The notes under the pieces were generated by a model. That model was not told where the DNA came from. It worked only from the letters and a program-made list of their open reading frames with translations, and did no database searches. 64,000 bases of DNA, from the NCBI RefSeq assembly GCF_026013905.1, contig NZ_CP110257.1, positions 2,961,501 through 3,025,500 of the forward strand. The letters are read 5' to 3'. Numbering within the stretch: the first letter of the stretch is position 1; each line of letters begins with the position of its first letter. The DNA is from Schlegelella aquatica. GTDB taxonomy: Bacteria; Pseudomonadota; Gammaproteobacteria; Burkholderiales; Burkholderiaceae_C. The position numbers were made by a program, and so were the translations under genes. This document shows positions 1-18,374 of the stretch, piece by piece.

Positions 1-2
1 TC

Positions 3-1205
3 GCGGCGCGCGTAGACGCGACGCAGGCGGAGTACATCCTCACCGGCTCGCCCGAGAGCCTGGCCCGTCACCGCGCCGCGTCGCAGGAGGTGGTGCAGGC
101 GCACGCGCGCCTGGCGGCTATGGGCGGCTGGAGCGGGGGCGGCAGCGACGCGGCCGTCGTCGCGCGGTATGTGGAAGCCGAGCGCCAGGAGGTGGAGCGT
201 CTCGACCAGGCCCGCGCGGCAGCCCCGCCGGGCGATGTCCGCAACGTCCAGCTGCACCCCAACCCGGTGAGCGACGGTGCCCTGCGAGAAGCGCTGGGGG
301 CGCTGGTTGCACGCGAGCGGCAACGGCTGGCGAGCGCGGAGGCAGCCGCCAGCGCCGAACTGCGTCGCCAGCGCTGGCTGACGCTCGGCGCGATCGCGGC
401 GGGCGTCGGGCTGCTCGTGCTGCTGTTGCAGACGTACCGGGCCGAACTGGACGCCGAGTTGCGGATGGGCCAGCGTCTACAGGAGGAACGCGACCGCCTG
501 GAACGCGAGGTGCGGCAGCGCACCCGCGAGCTGTCGGAGCTGGCCACGCACCTGCAACACCTGGCCGAGCAGGAGAAGAGCCGCCTCGCGCGTGAACTGC
601 ACGACGAGCTGGGAGCCATCCTCACGGCGAGCAAGATGGACGTGGGCATGCTGCTGCGCAAGCAGCTCGAGCCGCGCGAGTGGGCCCTGGCGAGCCTGAA
701 GCGCCTGCAAGACACCCTCGAGCGCGGCGTGCAGCTCAAGCGGCGGGTGATCGAGGGCCTCGTGCCGACGGCCCTTCGCAACCTGGGGCTCGTCGCCGCC
801 CTCGAGGCGCTAGCCGACGAAGTGGAGTCGCTCGGCGCCTTGCAAATCGAACGCGAACTGCCCGAGGACTTGACGCTCGATGCCGAGCGCAGCATCGCGA
901 TCTACCGCCTCGTGCAGGAGGCTTTGACCAACGTGCAAAAGCATGCGCAGGCTCGCCGGGTCGAGCTGCACCTGCACAGTGACGGCCAACGACTGCACCT
1001 GCGCGTGCGTGACGACGGCGTCGGTCTGGGCGCCGGCTCGCGGGCCAAGCTCAAGAGCCACGGCTTGCGCGGCATGAAGCACCGCGTCGATGCCTTCCAC
1101 GGCAGCTTCCACATCGGCCCGGCCCCGGGGGGCGGCACTGAGCTGCGCGTGGCCCTGCCACTGCAAGACGTTGCCGAGGAAGAAGCGCCCGGGTCCGAGG
1201 GCTGA
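3..1205 (+). CDS. Sensor histidine kinase, CHASE3 + HisKA_3 type (5' truncated by window edge)
   Basis: The open frame runs from the window edge, so the N-terminus and first membrane segment are missing; 400 residues are visible. The first ~115 residues resemble a CHASE3 extracytoplasmic sensor domain (early EYILTGSPES motif). One membrane helix follows (LTLGAIAAGVGLLVLLLQ), then a coiled coil rich in R and E. The NarL/DesK-type dimerisation and phosphoacceptor box is ARELHDELGAILTA, with the His in RELHDELG. A HATPase_c domain carries the N box (EALTNVQKHA) and G1 box (VRDDGVG), plus a C-terminal GGGTELRVALP motif. It should autophosphorylate and pass phosphate to a LuxR/NarL-type response regulator, presumably encoded upstream outside the window. 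Signal and regulon are unknown. The family call is strong; the sensed cue is not inferable. Confidence 0.9.
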   Translation, partial: AARVDATQAEYILTGSPESLARHRAASQEVVQAHARLAAMGGWSGGGSDAAVVARYVEAERQEVERLDQARAAAPPGDVRNVQLHPNPVSDGALREALGALVARERQRLASAEAAASAELRRQRWLTLGAIAAGVGLLVLLLQTYRAELDAELRMGQRLQEERDRLEREVRQRTRELSELATHLQHLAEQEKSRLARELHDELGAILTASKMDVGMLLRKQLEPREWALASLKRLQDTLERGVQLKRRVIEGLVPTALRNLGLVAALEALADEVESLGALQIERELPEDLTLDAERSIAIYRLVQEALTNVQKHAQARRVELHLHSDGQRLHLRVRDDGVGLGAGSRAKLKSHGLRGMKHRVDAFHGSFHIGPAPGGGTELRVALPLQDVAEEEAPGSEG

Positions 1206-2158
1206 GTTTGTCTCGCCGCCTCTGTGGTCGAAAGGTGGAGCGCTGCGCGGCAGGGGGTGGGCGGCGGGGGCTCATGCTCGAGCGGTCGGGCCCCGCGGGG
1301 CTCGGGTCCGCCGCCGAACTCGCTGCGCTCACTGCGTTCGCTGCGCTCGAACATCGGCGGCGAGTATGAGGACGTGGCGCGCTGGCGCGCGCTGACCCGA
1401 GCCCCTGCGCTCCTCGCCGCCCGAGAAATCGCCCCCACCACCCACCCCCTGCCGCTCGGGCACCGGCCTGCCCTTCGCTCAGGCGTGCGGAGGGTCGGGG
1501 CCCCACACCCGTCGGTGCTGGTCACCCGTTCTCTTTCTCTTCTTCGCATGCCACCCGCCGTGTCGCAGGCCGGTGGGCGTGCCTGCGGGCGCAGGCCCTG
1601 GGTTCGCGGTGTCCTGACTGGTGAGCCACTTGGCTCGTGTTGACGAGGCACCTCCCGCCCCGCTCGGTGGCCGACCGCGAGGGGCCGAAGCACGCAGGCT
1701 CCCCACCGGCCTGCCGCTCCACCCCCCGCAGTACCACCTCTAACCTCTACGAAGCCCACCACCGCCCCTAGAAGGCCGGTGGGCGTGCCTGCGGGCGCAG
1801 GCCCTGGTTCGCGGTGTCCTGACTGGTGAGCCACTTGGCTCGTGTTGACGAGGCCACCTCCCGCCCGCTCGGTGGCCGACCGCGATGGGCCGAAGCACGC
1901 AGGCTCCCCACCGGCCGGACGCTCCCCCCCGCCGCAGTACCACCTCTAACCTCTACGAACCCCACCGCCGCCCCCCAAGGCCGGTGGGCGTGCCTGCGGG
2001 CGTAGGCCCTGGTTCGCGGTGTCCTGACGGGTGAGCCACTTGGCTCGTGTTGACGAGGCCCACCTCCCGCCCCGCTCGGTGGCCGCCCGCGAGGGGCCGA
2101 AGCCCGCAGGCTCCCCACCGGCCGGACGCTCCCCCCGCCGCAGTACGACCTCAACGAA
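1206..2158. repeat. Non-coding region with three tandem ~205-bp units bearing inverted-repeat ends
   Basis: There is no convincing gene between the kinase and rpoC. Three direct copies of a ~205-bp unit start at 1568, 1774 and 1979. In each, the left end (GGCCGGTGGGCGTGCCTGCG) is nearly the reverse complement of an internal segment ending at about 1711, 1916 and 2123 (core AGGCTCCCCACCGGCC), so each unit could fold into a ~144-nt hairpin-based structure. A ~60-nt linker ending in CACCTCTAACCTCTACGAA follows the first two. Upstream, 1316-1355 contains 9-bp near-repeats of GCTGCGCTC. Open frames through the units on either strand are low-complexity Arg/Pro/Gly products, so I do not call genes. 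The function is unknown. Confidence 0.8.
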
Positions 2159-2162
2159 CAAG

Positions 2163-2188
2163 AAAAAAGGCGGCTCGCGCCGCCTTTC
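2163..2188 (-). terminator. Rho-independent terminator of the rplKAJL-rpoBC operon
   Basis: On the minus strand an AAGGCGGC / GCCGCCTT stem with a GCGA loop is followed by a run of six T. It lies ~45 nt past the rpoC stop codon. Confidence 0.88.
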
Positions 2189-2231
2189 TCAGGGTGCCCG
2201 CAGAGCGCTTCCCGCGCCCCGGAGCCGTTCA

Positions 2232-6449
<4,218 letters not shown>

Positions 6450-6462
6450 GCGTTGCTCCTAC

Positions 6463-10584
<4,122 letters not shown>

Positions 10585-10994
10585 AAACACTCCGTGTCGA
10601 ACGCCGTCCGGCCATGACGGCGTTGCGTTCGGCGACTGGCACCAGACGTTGCGTCTGAAGCTTGGTGGCTGGCCACTACCAGCCGCTGGCGGACAACCCT
10701 GGCGTTGCACCACGGTCCGACCAAACCCGGTTCTCCGCAGTCGGATCAGAGAACACTTGGAAGAACCCGACAGGATACCCCGTCAGGCGCTTCCAGGTGC
10801 CCTCCAGGGGCGAACCCCTGAAGCGCAAAAAGGGCTTTGCCCCAAAACGGGGCATGCCCCTACCCCCCGAAGGGGAGTAAATCGAGCGACTGCCGTTGCG
10901 AGCGGTCCGAGGTCGGTTCGAGAAGCCCAGTCGTACTGGCGTACGGCGAGCATCGCAGGACCGAGATCGGACCGCGCAGCAGGCGAGCGCCGAT
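10585..10994 (-). promoter_or_regulatory. rplL-rpoB intergenic region with stacked hairpins (candidate attenuator/processing site)
   Basis: This is a 410-bp gene-free gap inside the operon. On the minus strand it contains a perfect CAGGGG-TTCG-CCCCTG hairpin (10805-10820) and a GCCCC-GTTTT-GGGGC hairpin (10839-10853), with AAAGCCCTTTTT lying between them. In Escherichia coli the same gap holds a partial terminator and an RNase III site that set the rpoBC to ribosomal-protein ratio. A similar role here is inference from position. No separate gene is seen. Confidence 0.5.
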
Positions 10995-11369
10995 TTACTT
11001 GAGTTCGACCTTGGCGCCGGCTTCTTCCAGCTTCTTCTTGGCCGCCTCGGCGTCGGCCTTGGAGATGCCTTCCTTGACGGGCTTCGGAGCGCCGTCGACC
11101 AGGTCCTTGGCTTCCTTCAGGCCCAGGCCGGTGATCTCGCGCACGGCCTTGATGACGCCCACCTTGTTGGCGCCAGCGTCGGCCAGCACCACGGTGAACT
11201 CGGTCTTCTCTTCAGCGGCCGGAGCGGCAGCACCCGCGGCGGCGGCCGGAGCGGCCATCGCGGCGGCGGACACGCCGAACTTCTCTTCGATGGCCTTGAC
11301 CAGCTCGTTGAGCTCCATCACGGACATGCTGTCCAGGGCGGTCAGGAAAGCGTCTTTATCGAATGCCAT
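10995..11369 (-). CDS. rplL: 50S ribosomal protein L7/L12
   Basis: The 124-residue protein has the standard L7/L12 layout. The N-terminal dimerisation helices are [20 protein letters not shown]. An Ala-rich hinge is at about residues 38-53. The C-terminal elongation-factor-binding domain contains [20 protein letters not shown]. It forms the L10(L12)n stalk that recruits EF-Tu and EF-G. It lies 36 nt downstream of rplJ on the same strand. Confidence 0.99.
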   Translation of the reverse strand: MAFDKDAFLTALDSMSVMELNELVKAIEEKFGVSAAAMAAPAAAAGAAAPAAEEKTEFTVVLADAGANKVGVIKAVREITGLGLKEAKDLVDGAPKPVKEGISKADAEAAKKKLEEAGAKVELK

Positions 11370-11405
11370 TTTGGGTTCCTAAACAGAAAGATACGGGGGT
11401 TCGGA

Positions 11406-11909
11406 TCAAGCAGCAGGGGCGGCTTCGCCACGCTTTTCGGCCAGAGCGGCGAGCACGCGAGCCAGACGAGACACGGGCGACTGCATGAGACCCAGCAGCT
11501 GGGACAGCAGCACTTCCTTGCTCGGGATCGCGGCCAGCGCCTTCACGCCTTCGGCGTCCAGGGGCTTGCCGTTGTACGCGCCGGCCTTGACGACCAGCTT
11601 GTCGTTGCCCTTGGCGAAGTCGGCGAGGACTTTCGCCGCAGCGACGGCGTCTTCCGAAAAGCCGTAGATCAGCGGACCGGCCATGGACTCGGCCGCCACC
11701 TCGAACGGGGTGCCAGCGACGGCGCGACGGGCGAGCGTGTTCTTCAGAACGTGCAGGTACACGCCCTTTTCACGCGCCTGGCGACGCAGCTGGTCCAGTT
11801 GAGCGACGGTGAGGCCACGATACTCCGCCAATGCGAGCGTCTGCGACTTGGCCGCTTGGGCCGCCACTTCCGCCACAACGGCTTGTTTCTCGTTGCGATT
11901 CAGACTCAA
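11406..11909 (-). CDS. rplJ: 50S ribosomal protein L10 (TTG start)
   Basis: The 167-residue protein ([20 protein letters not shown] after the start) matches the L10 family length. The N-terminal rRNA-binding domain includes the [16 protein letters not shown] segment, and the C-terminal helix carries L12. The initiation codon at 11909-11907 reads TTG and is preceded by a well-placed AGGAG six nt upstream. No in-frame ATG lies near the conserved N-terminus. Weak initiation fits a gene under translational autocontrol, but that link is inference. Confidence 0.98.
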   Translation of the reverse strand: MSLNRNEKQAVVAEVAAQAAKSQTLALAEYRGLTVAQLDQLRRQAREKGVYLHVLKNTLARRAVAGTPFEVAAESMAGPLIYGFSEDAVAAAKVLADFAKGNDKLVVKAGAYNGKPLDAEGVKALAAIPSKEVLLSQLLGLMQSPVSRLARVLAALAEKRGEAAPAA

Positions 11910-12212
11910 GGTCTACTCCTCACATCCACACCGGGGTCGCCCCCGGTGCACCAGTTACAGCGACCTTCTGTTCAGGACACCAAGCCCGCCTTGCGGCCGG
12001 CCTCATCTCCATTCCAGCGGGTACGCCATCTGCGTTGGCTTCGCACGACCGCCGCTTGCACAGCGGCCGGCTCCATTAAGCGGGACCGAGCCCGCACCAA
12101 CGGTCTTTGATAGCCCGGCGGCCGCGCCGGCCGCTCCTTGCGGAACGGTCGGGCGGGCCGTCGGCCCACCAATTCCTGCCGGCACCGCGACGAGGTGCCG
12201 GCGCCCCGGCGT
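11910..12212 (-). promoter_or_regulatory. rplJ leader region (candidate L10 autoregulatory leader)
   Basis: This 303-bp gap precedes rplJ and holds no gene. On the minus strand an 8-bp perfect stem, CACCGGGG-GCGA-CCCCGGTG (11929-11948), ends 19 nt before the TTG start. In many bacteria the mRNA leader here folds into a kink-turn element bound by L10-L12 for feedback. I cannot fold the whole RNA by eye, so assignment to that family rests on position plus the hairpin. Confidence 0.55.
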
Positions 12213-12920
12213 TCAGGACGCTTGCGGGGTGTTGATCGTCGTCACGTCCACGCGCGCGCCGACGCCCATCGTCGACGACACGGCGATCTTGCGCAGGTAC
12301 ACGCCCTTGCTCGAAGCCGGCTTGGCCTTGTTCAGGGCATCCAGCAGCGCGCTCAGGTTGCCCTTGAGCTTGTCGGTGTCGAACGAGCGGCGGCCGATCG
12401 TCGCGTGGATGATGCCGGCCTTGTCGACGCGGAACTGCACCTGGCCGGCCTTGGCATTGCGCACCGCCTGGGCGACGTCCGGCGTCACGGTGCCGACCTT
12501 GGGGTTCGGCATCAGGCCGCGCGGGCCCAGGATCTGGCCCAGCGTACCGACGATGCGCATCGTGTCGGGCGAGGCGATCACGACGTCGAAGTTGATGTTG
12601 CCGGCCTTGATCTGCTCGGCCAGGTCTTCCATCCCGACGATGTCGGCGCCGGCGGCCTTGGCCTCCTCGGCCTTGGCGCCCTGGGCGAACACCGCCACGC
12701 GCTTGGTCTTGCCGGTGCCGTTGGGCATCACCACCGCGCCGCGCACGACCTGGTCGGACTTCTTGGCGTCCACACCTAGTTGCACGGCCACGTCGATGGA
12801 CTCATCGAACTTGGCGGTGGCGCACTCCTTCACCAGGTTCAGCGCCTCGTCGATCGGATACAGCTTGGTGCTGTCGACCTTGCCCTGCAGGGCCTTTTGG
12901 CGTTTCGTCAGCTTGGCCAT
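12213..12920 (-). CDS. rplA: 50S ribosomal protein L1
   Basis: The 235-residue protein starts [17 protein letters not shown] at 12920. A longer in-frame reading that begins inside rplK is a shadow and is rejected. The L1 signature is seen around residues 115-145 ([20 protein letters not shown]). The gene starts 2 nt after the rplK stop codon, the usual tight coupling of the L11 operon. L1 forms the mobile stalk at the E site and classically represses its own mRNA by binding near the rplK start. Confidence 0.98.
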   Translation of the reverse strand: MAKLTKRQKALQGKVDSTKLYPIDEALNLVKECATAKFDESIDVAVQLGVDAKKSDQVVRGAVVMPNGTGKTKRVAVFAQGAKAEEAKAAGADIVGMEDLAEQIKAGNINFDVVIASPDTMRIVGTLGQILGPRGLMPNPKVGTVTPDVAQAVRNAKAGQVQFRVDKAGIIHATIGRRSFDTDKLKGNLSALLDALNKAKPASSKGVYLRKIAVSSTMGVGARVDVTTINTPQAS

Positions 12921-12922
12921 GG

Positions 12923-13354
12923 TCAGACCCCCTCCACGATCACGCCCATCGAACGGGCAGAACCGGCGATCGTCTTGACGGCAGCGTCGAGGTCGGCGGC
13001 CGTCAGATCCTTCATCTTGGTCTTGGCGATCTCCTCGAGCTGGGCGCGGGTGATCTTGCCGACCTTGTCGAGGTGGGCGCGGCTGGAGCCCTTCTCGAGC
13101 TTGAGCGCCTTCTTGATCAGCACGGTGGCCGGCGGCGTCTTGATGACGAAAGTGAAGGACTTGTCTGCATACGCGGTGATGACGACCGGCAGCATCAGAC
13201 CGGGCTCCATGCCCTGGGTCTGGGCGTTGAACGCCTTGCAGAACTCCATGATGTTCAGACCGCGCTGACCGAGCGCCGGACCGACCGGGGGCGAGGGGTT
13301 GGCCTTGCCTGCCGGGATTTGCAGCTTGATGAAGCCGACAATCTTCTTGGCCAT
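12923..13354 (-). CDS. rplK: 50S ribosomal protein L11
   Basis: The 143-residue protein starts [20 protein letters not shown]. An in-frame ATG four codons upstream is less likely because the family begins at MAKK. The Pro-rich N-terminal domain ([20 protein letters not shown]) contacts the GTPase centre and thiostrepton site. The C-terminal rRNA-binding domain ends in the conserved [13 protein letters not shown] 248-bp gap separates it from nusG; I see no gene in that gap, and it is the expected place for the L11 operon promoter. Confidence 0.98.
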   Translation of the reverse strand: MAKKIVGFIKLQIPAGKANPSPPVGPALGQRGLNIMEFCKAFNAQTQGMEPGLMLPVVITAYADKSFTFVIKTPPATVLIKKALKLEKGSSRAHLDKVGKITRAQLEEIAKTKMKDLTAADLDAAVKTIAGSARSMGVIVEGV

Positions 13355-13602
13355 GATGATCTCCATTCACAAGCCCCGCGGCCAGGCAGGGCTTGTCGAG
13401 TACGAACGCAAGGGACTGGACGCTGGCGCGCTTACCCTTGCTCCTCCTGCCGATGTCTCGTCACCGGCTCGCAACGGGCCGGATCGCCGCACTTTCGTGC
13501 CGCAGGCCCCGGCCAGGGCCTTCATCCTCTGGTCACCGAGCACGCGGCCGACGCCGGGCGTCGGGCCACCCCTGCGGCGACCGGCTCAACGACCGCAGGC
13601 CG

Positions 13603-14160
13603 TCAGACCTTCTCGACCTGATGGAAGTCCAGCTCCACCGGGGTGGCACGACCGAAGATCGTGACCGACACGCGCAGCTTGGACTTGTCGTAGTTGACCT
13701 CTTCGATGGCGCCGTTGAAGTCGGTGAACGGACCTTCCTTGACGCGCACGATCTCGCCCACCTCCCACTCGACCTTGGGACGCGGCTTCTCGGTGCCCTC
13801 TTGCATCTGGTTGACGATCTTCATGACCTCGTCTTCCGAGATGGGCACCGGGCGGTTCTTGGCGCCGCCGACGAACCCGGTCACTTTGGACGTGTGCTTG
13901 ACCAGGTGCCAGGTGTCGTCGTCCATCACCATCTCCACCAGCACGTAGCCGGGGAAGAAACGGCGCTCGGTCACGGCCTTCTTGCCGTTCTTGACCTCGA
14001 TGACCTCCTCGGTGGGCACGAGGATGCGGCCGAACTTGTCCTGCATGCCGGCGCGCTCGATGCGCTCACGCAGGTTGCGCTCGACCGCCTTCTCCATGCC
14101 GGAGTAGGCATGCACGACATACCAGCGCTTGGCAGGGCCTTGGCCTTGGGTTTCGCTCAT
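13603..14160 (-). CDS. nusG: Transcription termination/antitermination factor NusG
   Basis: The 185-residue protein has an N-terminal NGN domain ([30 protein letters not shown]) and a C-terminal KOW domain ([22 protein letters not shown]). It binds RNA polymerase beta', suppresses pausing and contacts Rho or S10. It starts 16 nt after secE, the conserved secE-nusG pair. Confidence 0.98.
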   Translation of the reverse strand: MSETQGQGPAKRWYVVHAYSGMEKAVERNLRERIERAGMQDKFGRILVPTEEVIEVKNGKKAVTERRFFPGYVLVEMVMDDDTWHLVKHTSKVTGFVGGAKNRPVPISEDEVMKIVNQMQEGTEKPRPKVEWEVGEIVRVKEGPFTDFNGAIEEVNYDKSKLRVSVTIFGRATPVELDFHQVEKV

Positions 14161-14176
14161 CGTCTCGCTCCCTTCG

Positions 14177-14560
14177 TCAGCGCTTCCAGCCCAGGATCAG
14201 GTCGTACAGCACCCATTCCAGGCTCTTGTCGGTGAGCCACAGGAACACGGCCATCACACCGACGAAGGCGAACACGTAGCCCGTCATCTGCATGGCCTCC
14301 TTGCGGGTCGGCCACACGACCTTCTTCAGCTCCCGCCAGGAATCGCCGGAAAAACCGATCAGCCGCTTGCCGGGCTCGGCGGTGAAGAACACGCCGATCG
14401 CGGCGGCCAGCGCGAGCAGCAGCGCCACCACGCGGATCCACAGATCCTGCTGGCCGAGCAGGTAGTAAGCCGCCACCGCAGCGACCACCAGCAAGGCCGC
14501 GACGGCAAGCTTGGCCTTGTCCGCGCCACTGGAGACGGTTTCGACTTGAGGTTGGGTCAT
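14177..14560 (-). CDS. secE: Preprotein translocase subunit SecE
   Basis: The 127-residue protein has the long proteobacterial form with three membrane helices: two near residues 16-55 ([17 protein letters not shown] and [16 protein letters not shown]) and one at the C-terminus ([19 protein letters not shown]). The conserved amphipathic [16 protein letters not shown] segment precedes the last helix. It clamps SecY in the SecYEG channel. I prefer the ATG at 14560; an ATG two codons upstream has its purine stretch too close, and a much longer reading to 14692 is not conserved. Confidence 0.96.
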   Translation of the reverse strand: MTQPQVETVSSGADKAKLAVAALLVVAAVAAYYLLGQQDLWIRVVALLLALAAAIGVFFTAEPGKRLIGFSGDSWRELKKVVWPTRKEAMQMTGYVFAFVGVMAVFLWLTDKSLEWVLYDLILGWKR

Positions 14561-14609
14561 GTGCATCACTTCGAACGCGGCGAACGGCTCGTCGCCACCA
14601 TCAGCAGCA

Positions 14610-14640
14610 AAGCCCGCCGGGCTTGCGACCCCTTGCGGGG
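14610..14640 (-). terminator. Hairpins between tRNA-Trp and secE (weak terminator candidate)
   Basis: On the minus strand a GGCCCCGCAAGGGGTC hairpin is followed by AAGCCC-GGC-GGGCTT and a short T-rich tail (TTTGCTG). The T run is too short for a confident intrinsic terminator. It could equally be an RNA-processing signal in the tuf-tRNA-Trp-secE transcript. Confidence 0.35.
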
Positions 14641-14712
14641 CCTGCCTGCGGGCTGCTGGACCGATCCACCCGGGGGAGCTTGCGCTGCGCAACGTGGGTG
14701 GTCAGCGAATTG

Positions 14713-14788
14713 TGGCAGGGGCAGAGGGAATCGAACCCCCAACCTTCGGTTTTGGAGACCGACGCTCTGCCAGTTGAGCTATACCCCT
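14713..14788 (-). tRNA. tRNA-Trp (anticodon CCA)
   Basis: Full cloverleaf of 76 nt including an encoded CCA end. The acceptor stem pairs AGGGGTA with TGCCCCT. The anticodon arm is GGTCTCCAAAACC with CCA in the loop, and the T arm carries GGTTCGATTCC. It lies between tuf and secE, the typical betaproteobacterial place for tRNA-Trp. Confidence 0.97.
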
Positions 14789-14800
14789 AGAACCTTCGCC

Positions 14801-15991
<1,191 letters not shown>

Positions 15992-16042
15992 TTTTCCGAT
16001 CTCCTGACGGTCGAATGTCGGGTTTGGACGGTGAAGAGGAGG

Positions 16043-16117
<75 letters not shown>

Positions 16118-16357
16118 AGTCGACACTGGTTTGCCCACCCGAGAACCGCACCGGCAAACCACTGGCGACTTGGCACCCACCACTCGTCACCACACCCCCG
16201 TTGCGGCCGAGCCACCCGCGGGAATGCTCGGAATCGCTCGAGGGCGATTCCTCGGCCCTGCACTTCGTTCCGGGCCCGTGCGGCTGCGCCGCACGTCCGA
16301 GGCCGCTCGACTGGGCAGCCCCGACCGAACCAGCGAATTCCCACCCGCACCACCGTA

Positions 16358-16398
16358 CCAGTTACCAGAGGGCCCGCTCGGGGCCCTCTGGTAACTGG
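16358..16398 (-). other. 18-bp perfect hairpin overlapping the 3' CCA of tRNA-Gly
   Basis: CCAGTTACCAGAGGGCCC (16358-16375) is exactly complementary to 16381-16398, leaving a 5-nt loop. In the transcript the stem begins with the encoded CCA of tRNA-Gly and continues into the 278-nt spacer before tRNA-Thr. There is no T run, so it is not an ordinary intrinsic terminator. Confidence 0.85.
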
Positions 16399-16469
16399 AG
16401 CGGGAGACGGGAATCGAACCCGCGTCATTAGCTTGGAAGGCTAAGGTTCTACCATTGAACTACTCCCGC
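16396..16469 (-). tRNA. tRNA-Gly (anticodon TCC)
   Basis: 74 nt with encoded CCA. The acceptor stem is GCGGGAG/CTCCCGC. The anticodon arm is TTAGCCTTCCAAGCTAA with TCC, and the T arm is GGGTTCGATTCCC. It sits 83 nt downstream of tRNA-Tyr, the conserved Tyr-Gly-Thr-tuf order. Confidence 0.97.
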
Positions 16470-16552
16470 CCGGGAGCACCTTCAAGCCCAGCGGGGCTAT
16501 CGGGTGAGGTATCGCTTCAGCCGCAACCAAGCCAAAAACCAACGTTTCGCCT

Positions 16553-16638
16553 TGGTGGAGGGGGTTGGATTCGAACCAACGTAGGCGTAAGCCAACAGAT
16601 TTACAGTCTGCCCCCTTTAGCCACTCGGGCACCCCTCC
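16553..16638 (-). tRNA. tRNA-Tyr (anticodon GTA)
   Basis: A class II tRNA of 86 nt with a long variable arm and encoded CCA. The acceptor stem is GGAGGGG/CCCCTCC. The anticodon arm is CAGACTGTAAATCTG with GTA, and the T arm is GTTGGTTCGAATCCAAC. It is the first element of the tRNA-tuf-secE-nusG-ribosomal cluster. Confidence 0.97.
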
Positions 16639-16763
16639 GCGGCGAACCACAGATTCTAGCAGCGGCCTTTTCGATTTGCCAAGCCCCTCATGCGCGCGCT
16701 CCGGCGCGGCGCACCCGGGTGTCGATGGAACGCCGCCGACCGGGAAGGCCCGCCTCTACCGGC

Positions 16764-17528
16764 TTACCAGCGCACGGGACCGTCGGCCGGCCGGTGTTGC
16801 GCGAGCCAGGCGTTGGCTTGCGCGAAATGGCCGCAGCCCAGGAACGGCTGCGGGGGCCGGCGCGCCGACAGGGGCGACGGGTGGTTGGCGACGAGCACGA
16901 GGTGGCGCGACTCGTCCACGAGCCCGCGCTTTTTCTGTGCAGGCCCACCCCACAGCAGGAACACGCACGGCCCGGCGTGGGCGCTCACATGCGCGATGAG
17001 GGCGTCGGTGAGCGGCTCCCAGCCGCGGCCGGCGTGACTGTGGGGGCAACCGTCCTCCACCGTGAGGACGGTGTTGAGCAGCAGCACCCCCTGCCGCGCC
17101 CAGGGGGTCAGATCGCCGTCGGCCGCCGCGCCGCCGGCACACCGCGCCTCCTGGAAGATGTGGCGCAGACTGGGGGGCAGCCTTTGCCCGGAGGGGACCG
17201 AGAACGCCAAGCCCTGCGCCTGCCCGGGACCGTGGTACGGGTCCTGCCCGAGGATGACGGCCTTGACCTGCGCCAGCGGGGTGAGTTGCAGCGCGCGGAA
17301 GACCTCGGCCGGGTAGATCACGGCCCCGGCCGCGCGGCGGGCGTCGACGAACTCGATCAGCGCCTGGCCGGCGGGACTGCGGCGGAAGGGCTCGGTGACG
17401 GCCCGCCAGTCGGCCGGCACACGGTCGAAGCAGTTCGCGAGCGGCTCTCGCAGCGCGTTGTCGGGCAGGCTCGGCGGGCGCGGCCCCGCGGCGGCCGGCG
17501 CGGCGGCGAAAAGGTCGACTGGCCTCAT
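16764..17528 (-). CDS. ung: Uracil-DNA glycosylase, family 1
   Basis: The 254-residue protein has the catalytic water-activating motif [18 protein letters not shown] and the C-terminal HPSPLSARR loop with its catalytic His. It removes uracil from DNA at the start of base-excision repair. The ATG at 17528 overlaps the trpC stop by 4 nt (ATGA), so ung is the last gene of the trp transcript here. A larger in-frame reading up to 18353 is antiparallel noise through trpC and is rejected. Confidence 0.97.
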   Translation of the reverse strand: MRPVDLFAAAPAAAGPRPPSLPDNALREPLANCFDRVPADWRAVTEPFRRSPAGQALIEFVDARRAAGAVIYPAEVFRALQLTPLAQVKAVILGQDPYHGPGQAQGLAFSVPSGQRLPPSLRHIFQEARCAGGAAADGDLTPWARQGVLLLNTVLTVEDGCPHSHAGRGWEPLTDALIAHVSAHAGPCVFLLWGGPAQKKRGLVDESRHLVLVANHPSPLSARRPPQPFLGCGHFAQANAWLAQHRPADGPVRW

Positions 17529-18325
17529 GGCTCGGCGGCGAAGAAGAGCTGATGCAGCGCCGCGCCCGGGTCGGCGGCGCGCATGAAGGCCTCGCCGACG
17601 AGGAAGGCGTGCACGCCTGCCTCGCGCATGCGCCGCACATCGTCGCGCGCAAGGATGCCCGATTCGGTGACCAACAGCCGGTCCGGTGGCACGCGGGGGA
17701 GCATCGCGAGCGTCGTGTCGAGCGAGACCTCGAAGGTGCGCAGGTTGCGGTTGTTGATGCCCACCAGCGGGGTGGCGAGGCGCAGCGCCCGCTCGAGCTC
17801 GGTCTCGTCGTGCACTTCCACCAGCACGGCCATGCCCAGCGCGTGGGCGACGGCTTCCAAGTCGCGCATGCGGGCGTCGTCGAGGCAGGCGGCGATGAGC
17901 AGGATGCAGTCGGCGCCCATCGCGCGCGCCTCGAAGACCTGGTAGTCGTCCACCATGAAGTCCTTGCGCAACACGGGCAACGAGCAGGCCGCGCGCGCCT
18001 GGCGCAGGTAGTCGGCGTGGCCCTGGAAGAACGGCTCGTCGGTGAGCACGGACAAGCAGGACGCTCCCTGCGTGGCGTAGCTGTGGGCGATGTCGGCCGG
18101 CACGAAGTGCTCGCGCAGCACGCCCTTGCTGGGGCTGGCCTTCTTGACTTCCGCGATGACGGCGGGGCGGCCGGCCGCCAGCGCCGTGCGCAGGCCGCCG
18201 ATGAAGTCGCGCACGTCGCGCCGGCTCTCGGCCTCGCGCCGCAGCTCGGCCAAGGGCATGCGCTGGCGGGCCGCGCTCACCTCGGCCTGCTTGACCTGGA
18301 CGATCTTGCGCAGGATGTCGCTCAT
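17525..18325 (-). CDS. trpC: Indole-3-glycerol phosphate synthase
   Basis: The 266-residue monofunctional TIM-barrel enzyme starts [16 protein letters not shown]. The family motifs are [15 protein letters not shown] (catalytic Lys), [28 protein letters not shown] and [12 protein letters not shown]. It converts carboxyphenylaminodeoxyribulose phosphate to indole glycerol phosphate. It follows trpD by 49 nt. There is no fused TrpF domain. Confidence 0.98.
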   Translation of the reverse strand: MSDILRKIVQVKQAEVSAARQRMPLAELRREAESRRDVRDFIGGLRTALAAGRPAVIAEVKKASPSKGVLREHFVPADIAHSYATQGASCLSVLTDEPFFQGHADYLRQARAACSLPVLRKDFMVDDYQVFEARAMGADCILLIAACLDDARMRDLEAVAHALGMAVLVEVHDETELERALRLATPLVGINNRNLRTFEVSLDTTLAMLPRVPPDRLLVTESGILARDDVRRMREAGVHAFLVGEAFMRAADPGAALHQLFFAAEP

Positions 18326-18374
18326 CGCCCCACCCTCCGCTGGCGGGTGGCACACCCGACGGGCCCGGCGCGTG

